NCBI GenBank assembly: GCA_003228495.1
Contig: QIDY01000232.1
Location: 1 to 14,472 of the forward strand
Source: Nitrospirota bacterium
Lineage (GTDB): Bacteria; Nitrospirota; Nitrospiria; Nitrospirales; UBA8639
Reading direction: 5' to 3'
Length of the DNA: 14,472 nucleotides
Part shown: piece after piece, positions 6,948 through 14,472 of the stretch
Layout of the letters: each line of letters opens with the position of its first letter
How positions within the stretch are numbered: the stretch's first letter is position 1
Program-made: the position numbers and the translations under genes
Notes under the pieces: generated by a model
Database searches by the model: none
The model's input: only the letters and a program-made list of their open reading frames with translations
What the model was told of the DNA's origin: nothing

Positions 6948-9900
6948 TTGGATAGTATCTATTCGCTCTTTGAAAAGCCTCGAGATTCCGTTTCGTTTGA
7001 TGCGATGCGTATTCGTATTGCCTCGCCAGAAAAGATTCGTTCGTGGTCGTATGGGGAAGTGAAAAAGCCTGAGACCATTAATTATAGATCCTTTAAGCCG
7101 GAGCGTGACGGACTATTTTGCGCAAAAATTTTTGGGCCGACTAAAGATTGGGAATGTAATTGCGGGAAGTATAAGCGAATGAAGCACCGCGGAATCGTGT
7201 GTGACAAGTGCGGCGTGGAAGTGATTCAGTCTAAGGTTCGTCGTGAGCGCATGGGGCATATAGAATTAGCCGCACCAGTGGCACATATCTGGTTTTTGAA
7301 GGGCGTGCCCAGCCGCATCGGGATTCTTTTGGATATGAGTCTCAAGCAATTGGAGAAAATTCTCTACTTTGAGGCCTATGTTGTTTTGGATCCAGGCAAC
7401 ACCAGTCTTAAAGATAGAGAATTATTGACGGAAGAAAGGTATCGCGAATGCGTCGAAGAGCATGGAGCCAATTCCTTTAAGGTTGGGATTGGAGCCGAAG
7501 CGATTCGTGAATTATTACGAAAAGTCGATATTGAAGCTTTATGGGATGAACGGCATGACAAAATCAAGAGTACGACTTCTGTTGCCGTCGGGAAAAAACT
7601 CACAAAGCGTTTGAAGGTCATCGAGGCCTTTCATAAATCTGGGAACAATCCGGAATGGATGATTATGGATGCCGTTCCTGTCCTTCCTCCGGAATTGCGC
7701 CCGCTTGTACCTTTGGATGGCGGACGTTTTGCTACTTCCGATCTGAATGATCTGTATCGTCGCGTTATTAATCGGAACAATCGTCTCAAGCGATTGGTGG
7801 AGTTGAAAGCTCCCGGGGTCATCATTCGAAACGAAATGCGCATGCTTCAAGAGGCTGTAGATGCGTTATTCGATAATGGTCGTCGTGGACGGGTCATTCG
7901 TGGCGCGAATAAGAGGCCGTTGAAGTCTCTAAGCGATATGCTGAAGGGCAAGCAGGGTCGATTTCGACAAAATCTTTTGGGTAAGCGCGTCGATTATTCC
8001 GGACGTTCGGTCATTGTTGTTGGGCCGGAACTTCGACTGAACCAATGCGGGTTGCCGAAGAAAATGGCGTTAGAGCTTTTTAAACCCTTTATTTTTCATA
8101 AATTGGAAGAACGTGGAGCCGCGACAACCATAAAAAGTGCCAAGCGATTGGTTGAAAAGGAACGCCCGGAAGTCTGGGATGTTCTTGACGAGGTCATTCG
8201 CGAGCATCCAGTTATGCTAAATCGTGCACCAACCCTTCACCGATTAGGTATTCAGGCCTTTGATCCAATTTTGGTGGAGGGTAAGGCGATTCGCTTACAT
8301 CCGCTTGTCTGTGCCGCTTTCAATGCTGACTTTGATGGTGATCAAATGGCCGTGCATGTTCCTCTTTCGGTTGAGGCGCAGATTGAGTGTCGCGTATTGA
8401 TGATGGCTGCCAATAATATCCTGTCGCCTGCGAATGGGCGTCCCTTATCCATTCCATCACAGGATATGGTGCTGGGGTGTTATTGGTTGACCAAGGATCG
8501 TGATGGCGCCCGTGGTGAAGGAAAAATTTTCTCGTCAACCGAAGAAGTTCGTATCGCGTTTGACTCGCAGGAAGCGGAGGAGCAGGCCAAGATAAAAGTG
8601 CGTATTGGTGATAAGTTGGTTGAGACGACTGTTGGACGTGTCATTTTATCGGAGATCTTGCCCTCCAGCATGGCCTTTTCTCACGCGAATCAATTGATGA
8701 CCAAAAAGGAACTCACCAAATTGGTGGATCGCGTATACCGATTTGCCGGGCTTCATGAAGTGGTAGTCATGTTGGATCGATTGAAGGATTTGGGATTTTC
8801 TTATGCGACCAAGGCTGGGATCTCAATTTGTATCGACAACATGCATATTCCTTCTCGAAAGGGGGAGATGATCGACCGCGCCCAAACTGATGTGGCTCAA
8901 GTCCAAAATCAATACAATGAAGGCCTTATTACCAATGGAGAACGGTATAACAAGGTCATTGATATTTGGGCCCATGTGAGTGAGCAGGTCGCTATCGAAA
9001 TGATGAAGGAAATTAGTCAGGGTGGCGGGCGAGGCGAGGCGGAAGGCCTGAATCCAATTTATATGATGGCTGACTCTGGAGCTCGTGGCAGTTCCCAGCA
9101 AATCCGACAGTTGGGTGGAATGCGTGGTTTGATGGCCAAGCCATCTGGAGAAATTATTGAAACCCCCATTACCGCCAATTTCCGTGAAGGGCTGACGGTG
9201 TTGCAATATTTTATTTCTACACACGGAGCACGAAAAGGCTTGGCCGATACGGCGTTGAAAACAGCCAATTCCGGTTACTTAACCCGGCGTCTCGTGGATG
9301 CCGCCCAAGATGTCATTGTCAGTGAGCCGGATTGTTTCACCACTAACGGCATTATTGTTTCGGCGTTGGTTGAAGGTGGAGAGGTTATCCAATCCTTAGA
9401 TGAGCGGATTCTTGGTCGGTTAACGGCCGAGGATGTGCATGACCCCGTTACTCAGGAAATCCTTGTGAAGGCTCATAAAGAATGCGATGAGGAGCTATGT
9501 AAGACTATTATAGAAGCGGGGATTGATCAGGTGAGAATTCGTTCAGTGCTTACCTGCCAGTCTCGCTGGGGAGTGTGTGCAAAATGTTATGGAAGAGATT
9601 TAGCACGAGGTCGTCTGGTAGAAATGGGTGAGCCTGTTGGCGTGATTGCAGCTCAATCGATCGGAGAACCTGGAACGCAGTTGACGATGAGAACCTTCCA
9701 TATAGGTGGAACGGCTAGTAAGGTGGTTGAGCAGACCGTTCTCGAGTCGAAGCATGAGGGAACCCTTAAATATATGAGTTTCGACGCGAAAAAGAATGCA
9801 GACTTGCATCATCCCAAAATGGCGATTAAAACGCAGCAGGGTGATTGGGTGGTCATGGTCAGAAACGCCAAGATTGCCGTGTACGATGACACTGGCCGTG

Positions 9901-11084
9901 AGCGTGAAAAGTACCCTTTGGTCTATGGTGCAAAAATCAAAGTGAAAGACGGTGGAAAGGTTGAGGTGGGGCAAAAGTTCGTGGAATGGGATCCATACTC
10001 GCTGACTATTTTAACGGAAGTAGGAGGGAAAATCGCCTTGGGCGATATTTCTGAAGGCCTCACCATTAAAGACGAGGTCGATGAAATCACCGGACTATCG
10101 CGTCGTGTCGTGATTGAGCAAGCTGGAACTAATTTGCGCCCGCGGCTTTCAGTCAAGGATGAATCGGGAAAAACGGCAAAGTTGAGTTCGGGGTCTCCTG
10201 CGCGGTACCTACTTCCCGTCGGAGCCCATATATTTGTTGAAAAAGGTTCGGTTGTTTATCCAGGGGATGTGTTAGCAAAGATTCCTCGAGAAACCACAAA
10301 AACTAAAGATATTACCGGCGGGTTGCCCCGTGTGGCGGAATTGTTTGAAGCAAGGAAACCAAAAGAGCATGCCGTGGTGACTGAAATTGATGGAGAGGTC
10401 TCGTTTGGAGGGTTTGTGAAGGGGCTGCGAAAAGTTGTCGTGGATAATAAAATTGGTGATGTCAAAGAATATTTAATTCCTCGTGGGCGTCACGTGAATG
10501 TTCATGAGGGCGACTGGGTGCGTGCTGGAGAGCCGTTGATGGATGGTTCGGCTAATCCGCATGATATTCTTAGTGTGCTGGGGCCACGGGAGTTACAGAG
10601 ATATTTGGTGAACGAAGTCCAAGAGGTCTATCGCTTGCAGGGTGTTGTGATTAATGATAAGCACATTGAAGTGATCACTAGGCAAATGTTGAAAAAAATC
10701 AGGATTGAGGATGCTGGTGATACGTCGTTCTTACCTGGAACGCAAGTGAATAAATTTGTCTTTGATGATGAAAATGAACAGGTGTTGTCGGAAGGTGGAA
10801 AGCCGGCATTAGGTAAGCCTGTTTTGTTAGGTATCACCAAAGCGTCGCTGAGTACGGATAGCTTTATTTCTGGGGCATCCTTCCAGGAAACGACCAGAGT
10901 TCTTACGGAGGCAGCAATCAATGGCAGGACAGATGAGCTGCGGGGTTTAAAGGAAAATGTCATTGTTGGGCGACTGATTCCTGCTGGGACCGGTTGGGGC
11001 GAGTACAGGGAAACCTTTGTTCCGAAACCGCCGGAAAAAGATGTGTTGTCAGAAGAAGGTGCTGACCTTGAGCAGGTCAAATGA
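6948..11084 (+). CDS. rpoC: DNA-directed RNA polymerase subunit beta' (TTG start)
   Basis: Beta' carries the catalytic magnesium site. I choose TTG at 6948, giving a 1378-residue protein starting MDSIYSLFEK, because GGAGG (6936-6940) is 7 bases upstream. The in-frame TTG at 6942 would be only 1 base from it, and no ATG fits. With this numbering the first zinc site is C70, C72, C85, C88, the same positions as in E. coli. The NADFDGDQ motif gives metal ligands D461, D463, D465. The second zinc site is C796, C870, C877, C880. The trigger loop (QLTMRTFHIGG, M914 onward) is interrupted by a large insertion (about 925-1112) like the E. coli SI3 domain. The sequence then resumes at ITGGLPRV (1122). 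The C-terminus ends in a short acidic tail after the conserved GRLIPAGTG. Confidence 0.97.
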   Translation: MDSIYSLFEKPRDSVSFDAMRIRIASPEKIRSWSYGEVKKPETINYRSFKPERDGLFCAKIFGPTKDWECNCGKYKRMKHRGIVCDKCGVEVIQSKVRRERMGHIELAAPVAHIWFLKGVPSRIGILLDMSLKQLEKILYFEAYVVLDPGNTSLKDRELLTEERYRECVEEHGANSFKVGIGAEAIRELLRKVDIEALWDERHDKIKSTTSVAVGKKLTKRLKVIEAFHKSGNNPEWMIMDAVPVLPPELRPLVPLDGGRFATSDLNDLYRRVINRNNRLKRLVELKAPGVIIRNEMRMLQEAVDALFDNGRRGRVIRGANKRPLKSLSDMLKGKQGRFRQNLLGKRVDYSGRSVIVVGPELRLNQCGLPKKMALELFKPFIFHKLEERGAATTIKSAKRLVEKERPEVWDVLDEVIREHPVMLNRAPTLHRLGIQAFDPILVEGKAIRLHPLVCAAFNADFDGDQMAVHVPLSVEAQIECRVLMMAANNILSPANGRPLSIPSQDMVLGCYWLTKDRDGARGEGKIFSSTEEVRIAFDSQEAEEQAKIKVRIGDKLVETTVGRVILSEILPSSMAFSHANQLMTKKELTKLVDRVYRFAGLHEVVVMLDRLKDLGFSYATKAGISICIDNMHIPSRKGEMIDRAQTDVAQVQNQYNEGLITNGERYNKVIDIWAHVSEQVAIEMMKEISQGGGRGEAEGLNPIYMMADSGARGSSQQIRQLGGMRGLMAKPSGEIIETPITANFREGLTVLQYFISTHGARKGLADTALKTANSGYLTRRLVDAAQDVIVSEPDCFTTNGIIVSALVEGGEVIQSLDERILGRLTAEDVHDPVTQEILVKAHKECDEELCKTIIEAGIDQVRIRSVLTCQSRWGVCAKCYGRDLARGRLVEMGEPVGVIAAQSIGEPGTQLTMRTFHIGGTASKVVEQTVLESKHEGTLKYMSFDAKKNADLHHPKMAIKTQQGDWVVMVRNAKIAVYDDTGREREKYPLVYGAKIKVKDGGKVEVGQKFVEWDPYSLTILTEVGGKIALGDISEGLTIKDEVDEITGLSRRVVIEQAGTNLRPRLSVKDESGKTAKLSSGSPARYLLPVGAHIFVEKGSVVYPGDVLAKIPRETTKTKDITGGLPRVAELFEARKPKEHAVVTEIDGEVSFGGFVKGLRKVVVDNKIGDVKEYLIPRGRHVNVHEGDWVRAGEPLMDGSANPHDILSVLGPRELQRYLVNEVQEVYRLQGVVINDKHIEVITRQMLKKIRIEDAGDTSFLPGTQVNKFVFDDENEQVLSEGGKPALGKPVLLGITKASLSTDSFISGASFQETTRVLTEAAINGRTDELRGLKENVIVGRLIPAGTGWGEYRETFVPKPPEKDVLSEEGADLEQVK

Positions 11085-11132
11085 TACGTTAGCTTATTGT
11101 GTGTTTTTTGTATGGAACATAGGTAATGAAAC

Positions 11133-11161
11133 TTGACAGTAACCGTATGAATCTATAAAAT
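11133..11161 (+). promoter_or_regulatory. Sigma-70-type promoter for the str genes (rpsL-rpsG-fusA-tuf)
   Basis: TTGACA (11133-11138) is a perfect -35 hexamer, and TAAAAT (11156-11161) matches the -10 consensus at five of six positions. The spacer is exactly 17 bases. It lies in the 154-base gap between rpoC and rpsL, the only sizeable gap after rpoB. Transcription would start near 11168 and leave a leader of about 70 bases before rpsL. I see no convincing intrinsic terminator after rpoC, so read-through from rpoBC may add to it. The alternative reading TATAAA (11154-11159) gives a poorer 15-base spacer. Confidence 0.75.
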
Positions 11162-11238
11162 TGCTCGGTTTCCCTCAAAGTCATTTTTCCTCTGACCACA
11201 TCGTTATAGTTTTAGTAATTAAATAGGTTTTTAAAGAA

Positions 11239-11610
11239 ATGCCAACAGTTAATCAATTAATTCGTGTGGGTCGAAAGACCATAAAAGCTAAGAGTAAAAG
11301 TTCGGCCTTGAATCGATGTCCCCAGCGAAGGGGTGTTTGTCTTCGAGTCTATACCACCACACCCAAGAAACCGAATTCGGCTCTAAGAAAAGTAGCTAGG
11401 GTTCGTTTGACGACAGGCTTGGAAGTGACGGCATATATTCCGGGTATGGGGCATAATCTTCAGGAACATTCAATCGTTTTGGTTCGTGGTGGCCGGGTTA
11501 AAGATCTTCCTGGTGTTCGGTATCACATGGTTCGTGGGGCCTTGGATGCTGTGGGGGTAGCGAACCGCAAGCAGGGTCGCTCCAAGTATGGAGCAAAGCG
11601 ACCAAAGTAA
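11239..11610 (+). CDS. rpsL: 30S ribosomal protein S12
   Basis: The 123-residue protein is full-length S12, which sits at the decoding centre and controls translational accuracy. The conserved loop TTTPKKPNSALRK contains K43, and GGRVKDLPGVRYH contains K88 and P91 (counting Met as 1). These residues, where streptomycin-resistance changes usually occur, are wild type. Asp89 is the residue methylthiolated by RimO in other bacteria. The ATG at 11239 fits homology (MPTVNQLIR), but the ribosome binding site is poor. Only AAAGAA abuts the start, with TAGG at 11224-11227 some 11 bases away, which is odd for so highly expressed a protein. It is the first gene after the promoter at 11133-11161, and rpsG follows after 68 bases. 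Confidence 0.98.
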   Translation: MPTVNQLIRVGRKTIKAKSKSSALNRCPQRRGVCLRVYTTTPKKPNSALRKVARVRLTTGLEVTAYIPGMGHNLQEHSIVLVRGGRVKDLPGVRYHMVRGALDAVGVANRKQGRSKYGAKRPK

Positions 11611-11678
11611 TCCCTTCTTTTTAATTTGTAAGAAATATTGAATGATTCGTACTGTAATAATGTTGAAAGAGATTGCAT

Positions 11679-12149
11679 ATGCCACGTAGGCCTCTCGTCC
11701 TTCGTCAGAAGGTAACTCAGGATTCCCGCTATAAAGATCCTGTGTTGGGAAGGTTTTTAAATATTCTCTTGCGTGATGGGAAGAAAAGCACCGCGGAGCG
11801 AGTTTGTTATGGTGCCTTTGATATTGTGAAGGAAAAAACTGGGGATGAGCCTCTTAAGATTTTTCATGCGGCTCTGGGGAATGTTAAGCCCATGGTTGAA
11901 GTTAAGTCCAGGCGCGTTGGTGGAGCATCCTATCAGGTGCCGGTGGAAATTCGGCCAATTCGCCAGGTTGCCTTGGCATTGCGGTGGATTAAGCAGAGTG
12001 CGGTGTCTCGGAGTGGAAAAAGTATGCGAGAGAAGTTGGCAGCTGAATTAATGGATGCGGCCAATAATAATGGGTCTGCGGTAAAAAAGCGTGATGAAAC
12101 CCATCGCATGGCAGAGGCAAATAGAGCTTTTGCTCATTATCGGTGGTGA
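11679..12149 (+). CDS. rpsG: 30S ribosomal protein S7
   Basis: The 156-residue protein starting at ATG 11679 (MPRRPLVLRQKV) has the length and N-terminus typical of S7. An in-frame TTG two codons upstream (11673) is not needed, and GAAAGAGA (11665-11672) is well placed for 11679. S7 is a primary binder of the 16S rRNA 3' domain and nucleates the 30S head near the E site. Conserved segments are DGKKSTAE (33-40), VEVKSRRVGGASYQVPVE (73-90, the beta-hairpin region) and the C-terminal HRMAEANRAFAHYRW (142-156). In E. coli S7 represses the str operon by binding the rpsL-rpsG gap. Here that gap is 68 AT-rich bases with no strong hairpin that I can see. A stronger structure lies after rpsG. Confidence 0.98.
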   Translation: MPRRPLVLRQKVTQDSRYKDPVLGRFLNILLRDGKKSTAERVCYGAFDIVKEKTGDEPLKIFHAALGNVKPMVEVKSRRVGGASYQVPVEIRPIRQVALALRWIKQSAVSRSGKSMREKLAAELMDAANNNGSAVKKRDETHRMAEANRAFAHYRW

Positions 12150-12161
12150 TATTGATCTTGT

Positions 12162-12237
12162 ATGCTGCAATTGACTTGTTCTAGGTAAGGGGCTTGCTTC
12201 CCTTTGGGTTTTCACTGAACAAAGTCTCTTGCAGCAT
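12162..12237 (+). promoter_or_regulatory. Long imperfect hairpin in the rpsG-fusA gap (candidate cis-regulatory RNA)
   Basis: ATGCTGCAA (12162-12170) is the exact reverse complement of TTGCAGCAT (12229-12237). Inside it, after a 2x2 internal loop, GACTT (12173-12177) pairs with AAGTC (12222-12226). After one bulged A, GTTC (12178-12181) pairs with GAAC (12217-12220). That makes 18 Watson-Crick pairs in a nested stem. The apical part can form a second hairpin, AAGGG (12187-12191) with CCCTT (12200-12204). No T-run follows, so it is not an intrinsic terminator. The stem ends 6 bases before the fusA Shine-Dalgarno region, so it could affect fusA translation, mRNA processing or S7-type feedback. 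The function is inference. Confidence 0.6.
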
Positions 12238-12243
12238 TGTTAC

Positions 12244-12250
12244 GTGAGGA
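12244..12250 (+). promoter_or_regulatory. Shine-Dalgarno sequence deciding the fusA start
   Basis: GTGAGGA lies 4 bases before the GTG at 12255. It falls downstream of the alternative TTG at 12237, so it can only serve the GTG. This supports the shorter EF-G. Confidence 0.7.
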
Positions 12251-12254
12251 ATTT

Positions 12255-14336
12255 GTGGTAGCGGACGTTTCCCTCAGTCGAACTAGGAATATCGGCATCA
12301 TGGCCCACATTGATGCTGGGAAAACCACGACAACTGAGCGTGTGCTGTATTACACGGGCGTATCCTACAAAATCGGAGAAGTTCATGAGGGTGCGGCTAC
12401 GATGGATTGGATGGAGCAGGAGCGTGAGCGTGGCATTACCATTACGGCCGCCGCGACCACCTGTTCTTGGAAAGATAATCGAATTAATATTATTGATACC
12501 CCTGGCCACGTCGATTTTACGATTGAGGTAGAGCGTTCCCTTCGGGTATTGGATGGGGCTGTGGCTGTTTTTGATTCCGTTCAAGGTGTTGAACCGCAAT
12601 CCGAAACCGTCTGGCGACAAGCTGATAAATATCAGGTTCCACGAATTGCCTTTATGAATAAAATGGATCGGGTAGGCGCCGATTTTTTTGCCAGTGTGCA
12701 ATCGGTGATTGATCGTTTGGGAGCCAAGCCTGTTGTCTGTCAATTGCCTTTAGGCAAAGAAGATGGATTTAGAGGGGTGATTGATTTGCTCACCATGAAA
12801 GCCTTGGTATTTAATGATGAAACGCTGGGTGCGGATTTTGTGACTGAGGATATTCCTAGTGAGTATCTCGATAAAGCTCAAGAGTATCGAGAGAAGTTGC
12901 TTGATGCGGTTGTGGAATTTGATGAAGGGGTAATGGAGCGGTACTTAGGTGGGGAAAATCTCGAAGTCGAAGAAATTAAACGTGCTATTCGATTGGGCAC
13001 GATTGAACTGAAGATTACCCCTGTGTTTTGTGGTTCGGCTTTCAAGAATAAGGGGGTTCAGCCTTTATTGGATGCCGTAGTGGATTACTTGCCTTCGCCG
13101 GTGGATCTTCCGCCTGTTCGTGGTATTGATCCAGCCACTGAAGCCGAGGTTACTCGAAGGGCCGATGAGGGTGAGCCATTTTCTGCTTTAGCCTTTAAAA
13201 TCATGTCTGATCCATTCTCTGGGCAGCTAACCTATTTTAGGGTGTATTCAGGAAAGCTGACCGCTGGATCCTACGTGTACAACATGGCTAAAGGAAAGAA
13301 GGAGCGAATAAGTCGGTTGTTGAAGATGCATGCCAATAAGCGCGAAGAAATTGGTCAAGTGTCTGCAGGTGATATTGCCGCCGCTGTCGGGCTTAAGGAT
13401 ACGCGGACTGGGGATACGTTATGTGATGAAAAGCATCCTATTTTGCTTGAAGTTATCAAATTTCCTGAACCTGTCATTTCTCTGGCTGTGGAACCTAAGA
13501 CTAAGCAGGATATGGATAAGTTGGGATATTCGTTGGAAAAGCTTGCTCAGGAGGATCCTTCTTTTAAAGTTCAGTCTGATGAGGAAACTGGTCAAACAAT
13601 TATTTCTGGTATGGGTGAGTTGCATCTGGAAATTATTGTGGACAGGTTGCTGCGTGAATTTAAAGTTCAGGCAAACGTTGGAAAGCCTCAGGTAGCTTAC
13701 CGAGAAACTATTCGTGGTGCGGCTCAAGCTGAAGCAAAATATGTTAAGCAGACAGGTGGGCGTGGTCAGTACGGGCATGTATGGCTGCGTGTCGAGCCGG
13801 CTGAATCTGGAGTGGGTTTGGAGTTTGTTAATAAAATTGTAGGTGGTGCTGTCCCAAGAGAATTTATCTCCCCAGTAGAAAAGGGGGTCAAGGAACGAAT
13901 GGAGAGCGGCATTTTGGCTGGTTACCCTCTCAGGGACCTTCGTGTTACCTTATATGATGGTTCTTTTCATGAGGTTGACTCCAGTGAGATGGCGTTTAAG
14001 ATCGCTGGGTCTATGGCTCTGGTAAGCGCCTGTCAAAAGGCTGATCTGGTTTTGTTGGAGCCGGTAATGAAGGTTGAGGTGCTAGTACCTCAGGATTTTA
14101 TGGGGGATGTTATTGGAGATTTGAATGGTCGGCGTGGAAAGATTCATGGTATGAAGGCTAGGGGTGGCTCTCAGGTAGTGGATGCGACGGTCCCTTTAAG
14201 TGAAATGTTTGGATATTCTACGGATTTGCGATCAAAGACTCAGGGGCGGGCTACCTATAGTATGGAATTTGAGTCATACGAAGTCGTTCCTAAACTAATG
14301 GCCCAACAAATTATTAAAAAGAATCAAGGTGAGTGA
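12255..14336 (+). CDS. fusA: Elongation factor G (GTG start)
   Basis: EF-G is the GTPase that drives tRNA-mRNA translocation and, with RRF, ribosome recycling. With GTG 12255 as start it is 693 residues, normal for bacterial EF-G, and begins MVADVSLSRTRNIGI. The frame extends upstream to a TTG at 12237, but that codon lies inside the hairpin and has no ribosome binding site. GTPase motifs are G1 AHIDAGKT (17-24), switch I RGITI (59-63), G3 DTPGHVDF (81-88, His85 being the activating histidine) and G4 NKMD (135-138), with G5 in CGSAFKNKG. Domain IV shows the GGRGQYGHV loop and REFISPVEKG, and domain V shows DFMGDVIGDLNGRRG. Its place between rpsG and tuf marks it as the housekeeping EF-G rather than a paralogue. 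Confidence 0.97.
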   Translation: MVADVSLSRTRNIGIMAHIDAGKTTTTERVLYYTGVSYKIGEVHEGAATMDWMEQERERGITITAAATTCSWKDNRINIIDTPGHVDFTIEVERSLRVLDGAVAVFDSVQGVEPQSETVWRQADKYQVPRIAFMNKMDRVGADFFASVQSVIDRLGAKPVVCQLPLGKEDGFRGVIDLLTMKALVFNDETLGADFVTEDIPSEYLDKAQEYREKLLDAVVEFDEGVMERYLGGENLEVEEIKRAIRLGTIELKITPVFCGSAFKNKGVQPLLDAVVDYLPSPVDLPPVRGIDPATEAEVTRRADEGEPFSALAFKIMSDPFSGQLTYFRVYSGKLTAGSYVYNMAKGKKERISRLLKMHANKREEIGQVSAGDIAAAVGLKDTRTGDTLCDEKHPILLEVIKFPEPVISLAVEPKTKQDMDKLGYSLEKLAQEDPSFKVQSDEETGQTIISGMGELHLEIIVDRLLREFKVQANVGKPQVAYRETIRGAAQAEAKYVKQTGGRGQYGHVWLRVEPAESGVGLEFVNKIVGGAVPREFISPVEKGVKERMESGILAGYPLRDLRVTLYDGSFHEVDSSEMAFKIAGSMALVSACQKADLVLLEPVMKVEVLVPQDFMGDVIGDLNGRRGKIHGMKARGGSQVVDATVPLSEMFGYSTDLRSKTQGRATYSMEFESYEVVPKLMAQQIIKKNQGE

Positions 14337-14367
14337 GGCCTCTCTTAATAAACTAAAAGAGTGATTT

Positions 14368-14374
14368 GAGGAGG
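14368..14374 (+). promoter_or_regulatory. Strong Shine-Dalgarno sequence of tuf
   Basis: GAGGAGG ends 7 bases before the tuf ATG at 14382. It is the closest match to the anti-Shine-Dalgarno sequence in the window, as expected for one of the most abundant proteins in the cell. Confidence 0.85.
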
Positions 14375-14381
14375 AAAGAGG

Positions 14382-14472
14382 ATGGCGAAGGCGAAATTTG
14401 AGCGAAAGAAGCCGCATATAAATGTGGGCACGATCGGGCACGTGGACCATGGGAAGACGACGCTGACGTCGG
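14382..14472 (+). CDS. tuf: Elongation factor Tu, N-terminal end (3' truncated by window edge)
   Basis: Thirty codons are visible, beginning MAKAKFERKKPHINVGTIGH. They include the complete EF-Tu P-loop GHVDHGKT at residues 19-26, which binds the GTP phosphates. EF-Tu delivers aminoacyl-tRNA to the ribosome. The position 45 bases after fusA completes the classical str order rpsL-rpsG-fusA-tuf. Codon choice differs sharply from fusA: 23 of 30 third positions are G or C, against 11 of the last 30 codons of fusA. This may reflect expression-driven codon bias or gene conversion with a second tuf copy elsewhere. The rest of the gene lies outside the window. Confidence 0.97.
   Translation, partial: MAKAKFERKKPHINVGTIGHVDHGKTTLTS

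Noticed and set aside
11063..11079. Inverted repeat TGACCT-5 bases-AGGTCA at the end of rpoC as a terminator
   Set aside because: The stem is only 6 base pairs, lies within the coding region and is not followed by a T-run; the nearest T-run is about 24 bases further on.
10628..11080. 150-codon open frame on the minus strand opposite the rpoC 3' end
   Set aside because: It is fully contained in conserved rpoC sequence and is low-complexity, rich in Ser, Pro and Thr as expected for an antisense shadow.
12171..12199. Promoter in the rpsG-fusA gap starting at TTGACT
   Set aside because: No -10-like hexamer occurs 16 to 18 bases downstream, and the TTGACT is better explained as part of the hairpin stem.
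12240..12743. 167-codon open frame on the minus strand opposite fusA
   Set aside because: It is wholly antisense to the conserved GTPase domain of EF-G, has no recognisable protein family character and is explained by codon structure of the plus strand.
14342..14361. Hairpin CTCTT/AAGAG between fusA and tuf as a terminator
   Set aside because: Only 5 AT-rich base pairs around a 10-base loop, with no T-run after it; likely chance.

Overview
The window is a forward-strand block of core information-processing genes in the classic bacterial order secE(end)-nusG-rplK-rplA-rplJ/rplL-rpoB-rpoC-rpsL-rpsG-fusA-tuf(start). It encodes the transcription elongation factor NusG, the ribosomal stalk and L1-stalk proteins (L11, L1, L10, L12), the two large RNA polymerase subunits, two 30S proteins (S12, S7) and the translocase EF-G. 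I see no mobile element, CRISPR array, tRNA, rRNA or credible minus-strand gene. The organism is a Gram-negative-type bacterium of moderate GC. RpoB carries the large proteobacterial-type insertion before the catalytic lysines but lacks the later E. coli-type insertion, and RpoC carries the trigger-loop insertion. With the protein character overall this suggests a phylum outside Proteobacteria, tentatively Nitrospirota. That is an impression, not a demonstrated assignment.

Layout. Positions 1-108 hold the SecE C-terminus, followed by nusG (127-663). The rplK, rplA and rplJ/L genes run from 744 to 2862 with gaps of 29 to 80 bases. rpoB (2929-6894) and rpoC (6948-11084, TTG start) follow. A 154-base gap after rpoC holds a near-consensus sigma-70-type promoter (TTGACA, 17-base spacer, TAAAAT), so the str genes rpsL, rpsG, fusA and tuf probably have their own transcription start as well as read-through from rpoC. 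The 105-base gap between rpsG and fusA holds a long imperfect inverted repeat just upstream of the fusA ribosome binding site.

The most unusual feature is at 1927-2862. L10 and L7/L12 are encoded by one uninterrupted reading frame, with no stop codon between them. The L12 part keeps its own strong Shine-Dalgarno sequence and ATG (2467). The locus could therefore make both an L10-L12 fusion, with one L12 tethered in the stalk, and free L12 to fill the other L12 sites. A single-base sequence error could also produce this appearance, so it needs checking against relatives and proteomic data. The second notable feature is the rpsG-fusA hairpin, a candidate cis-acting RNA element. The rest is ordinary, highly conserved housekeeping sequence with several unusual start codons.
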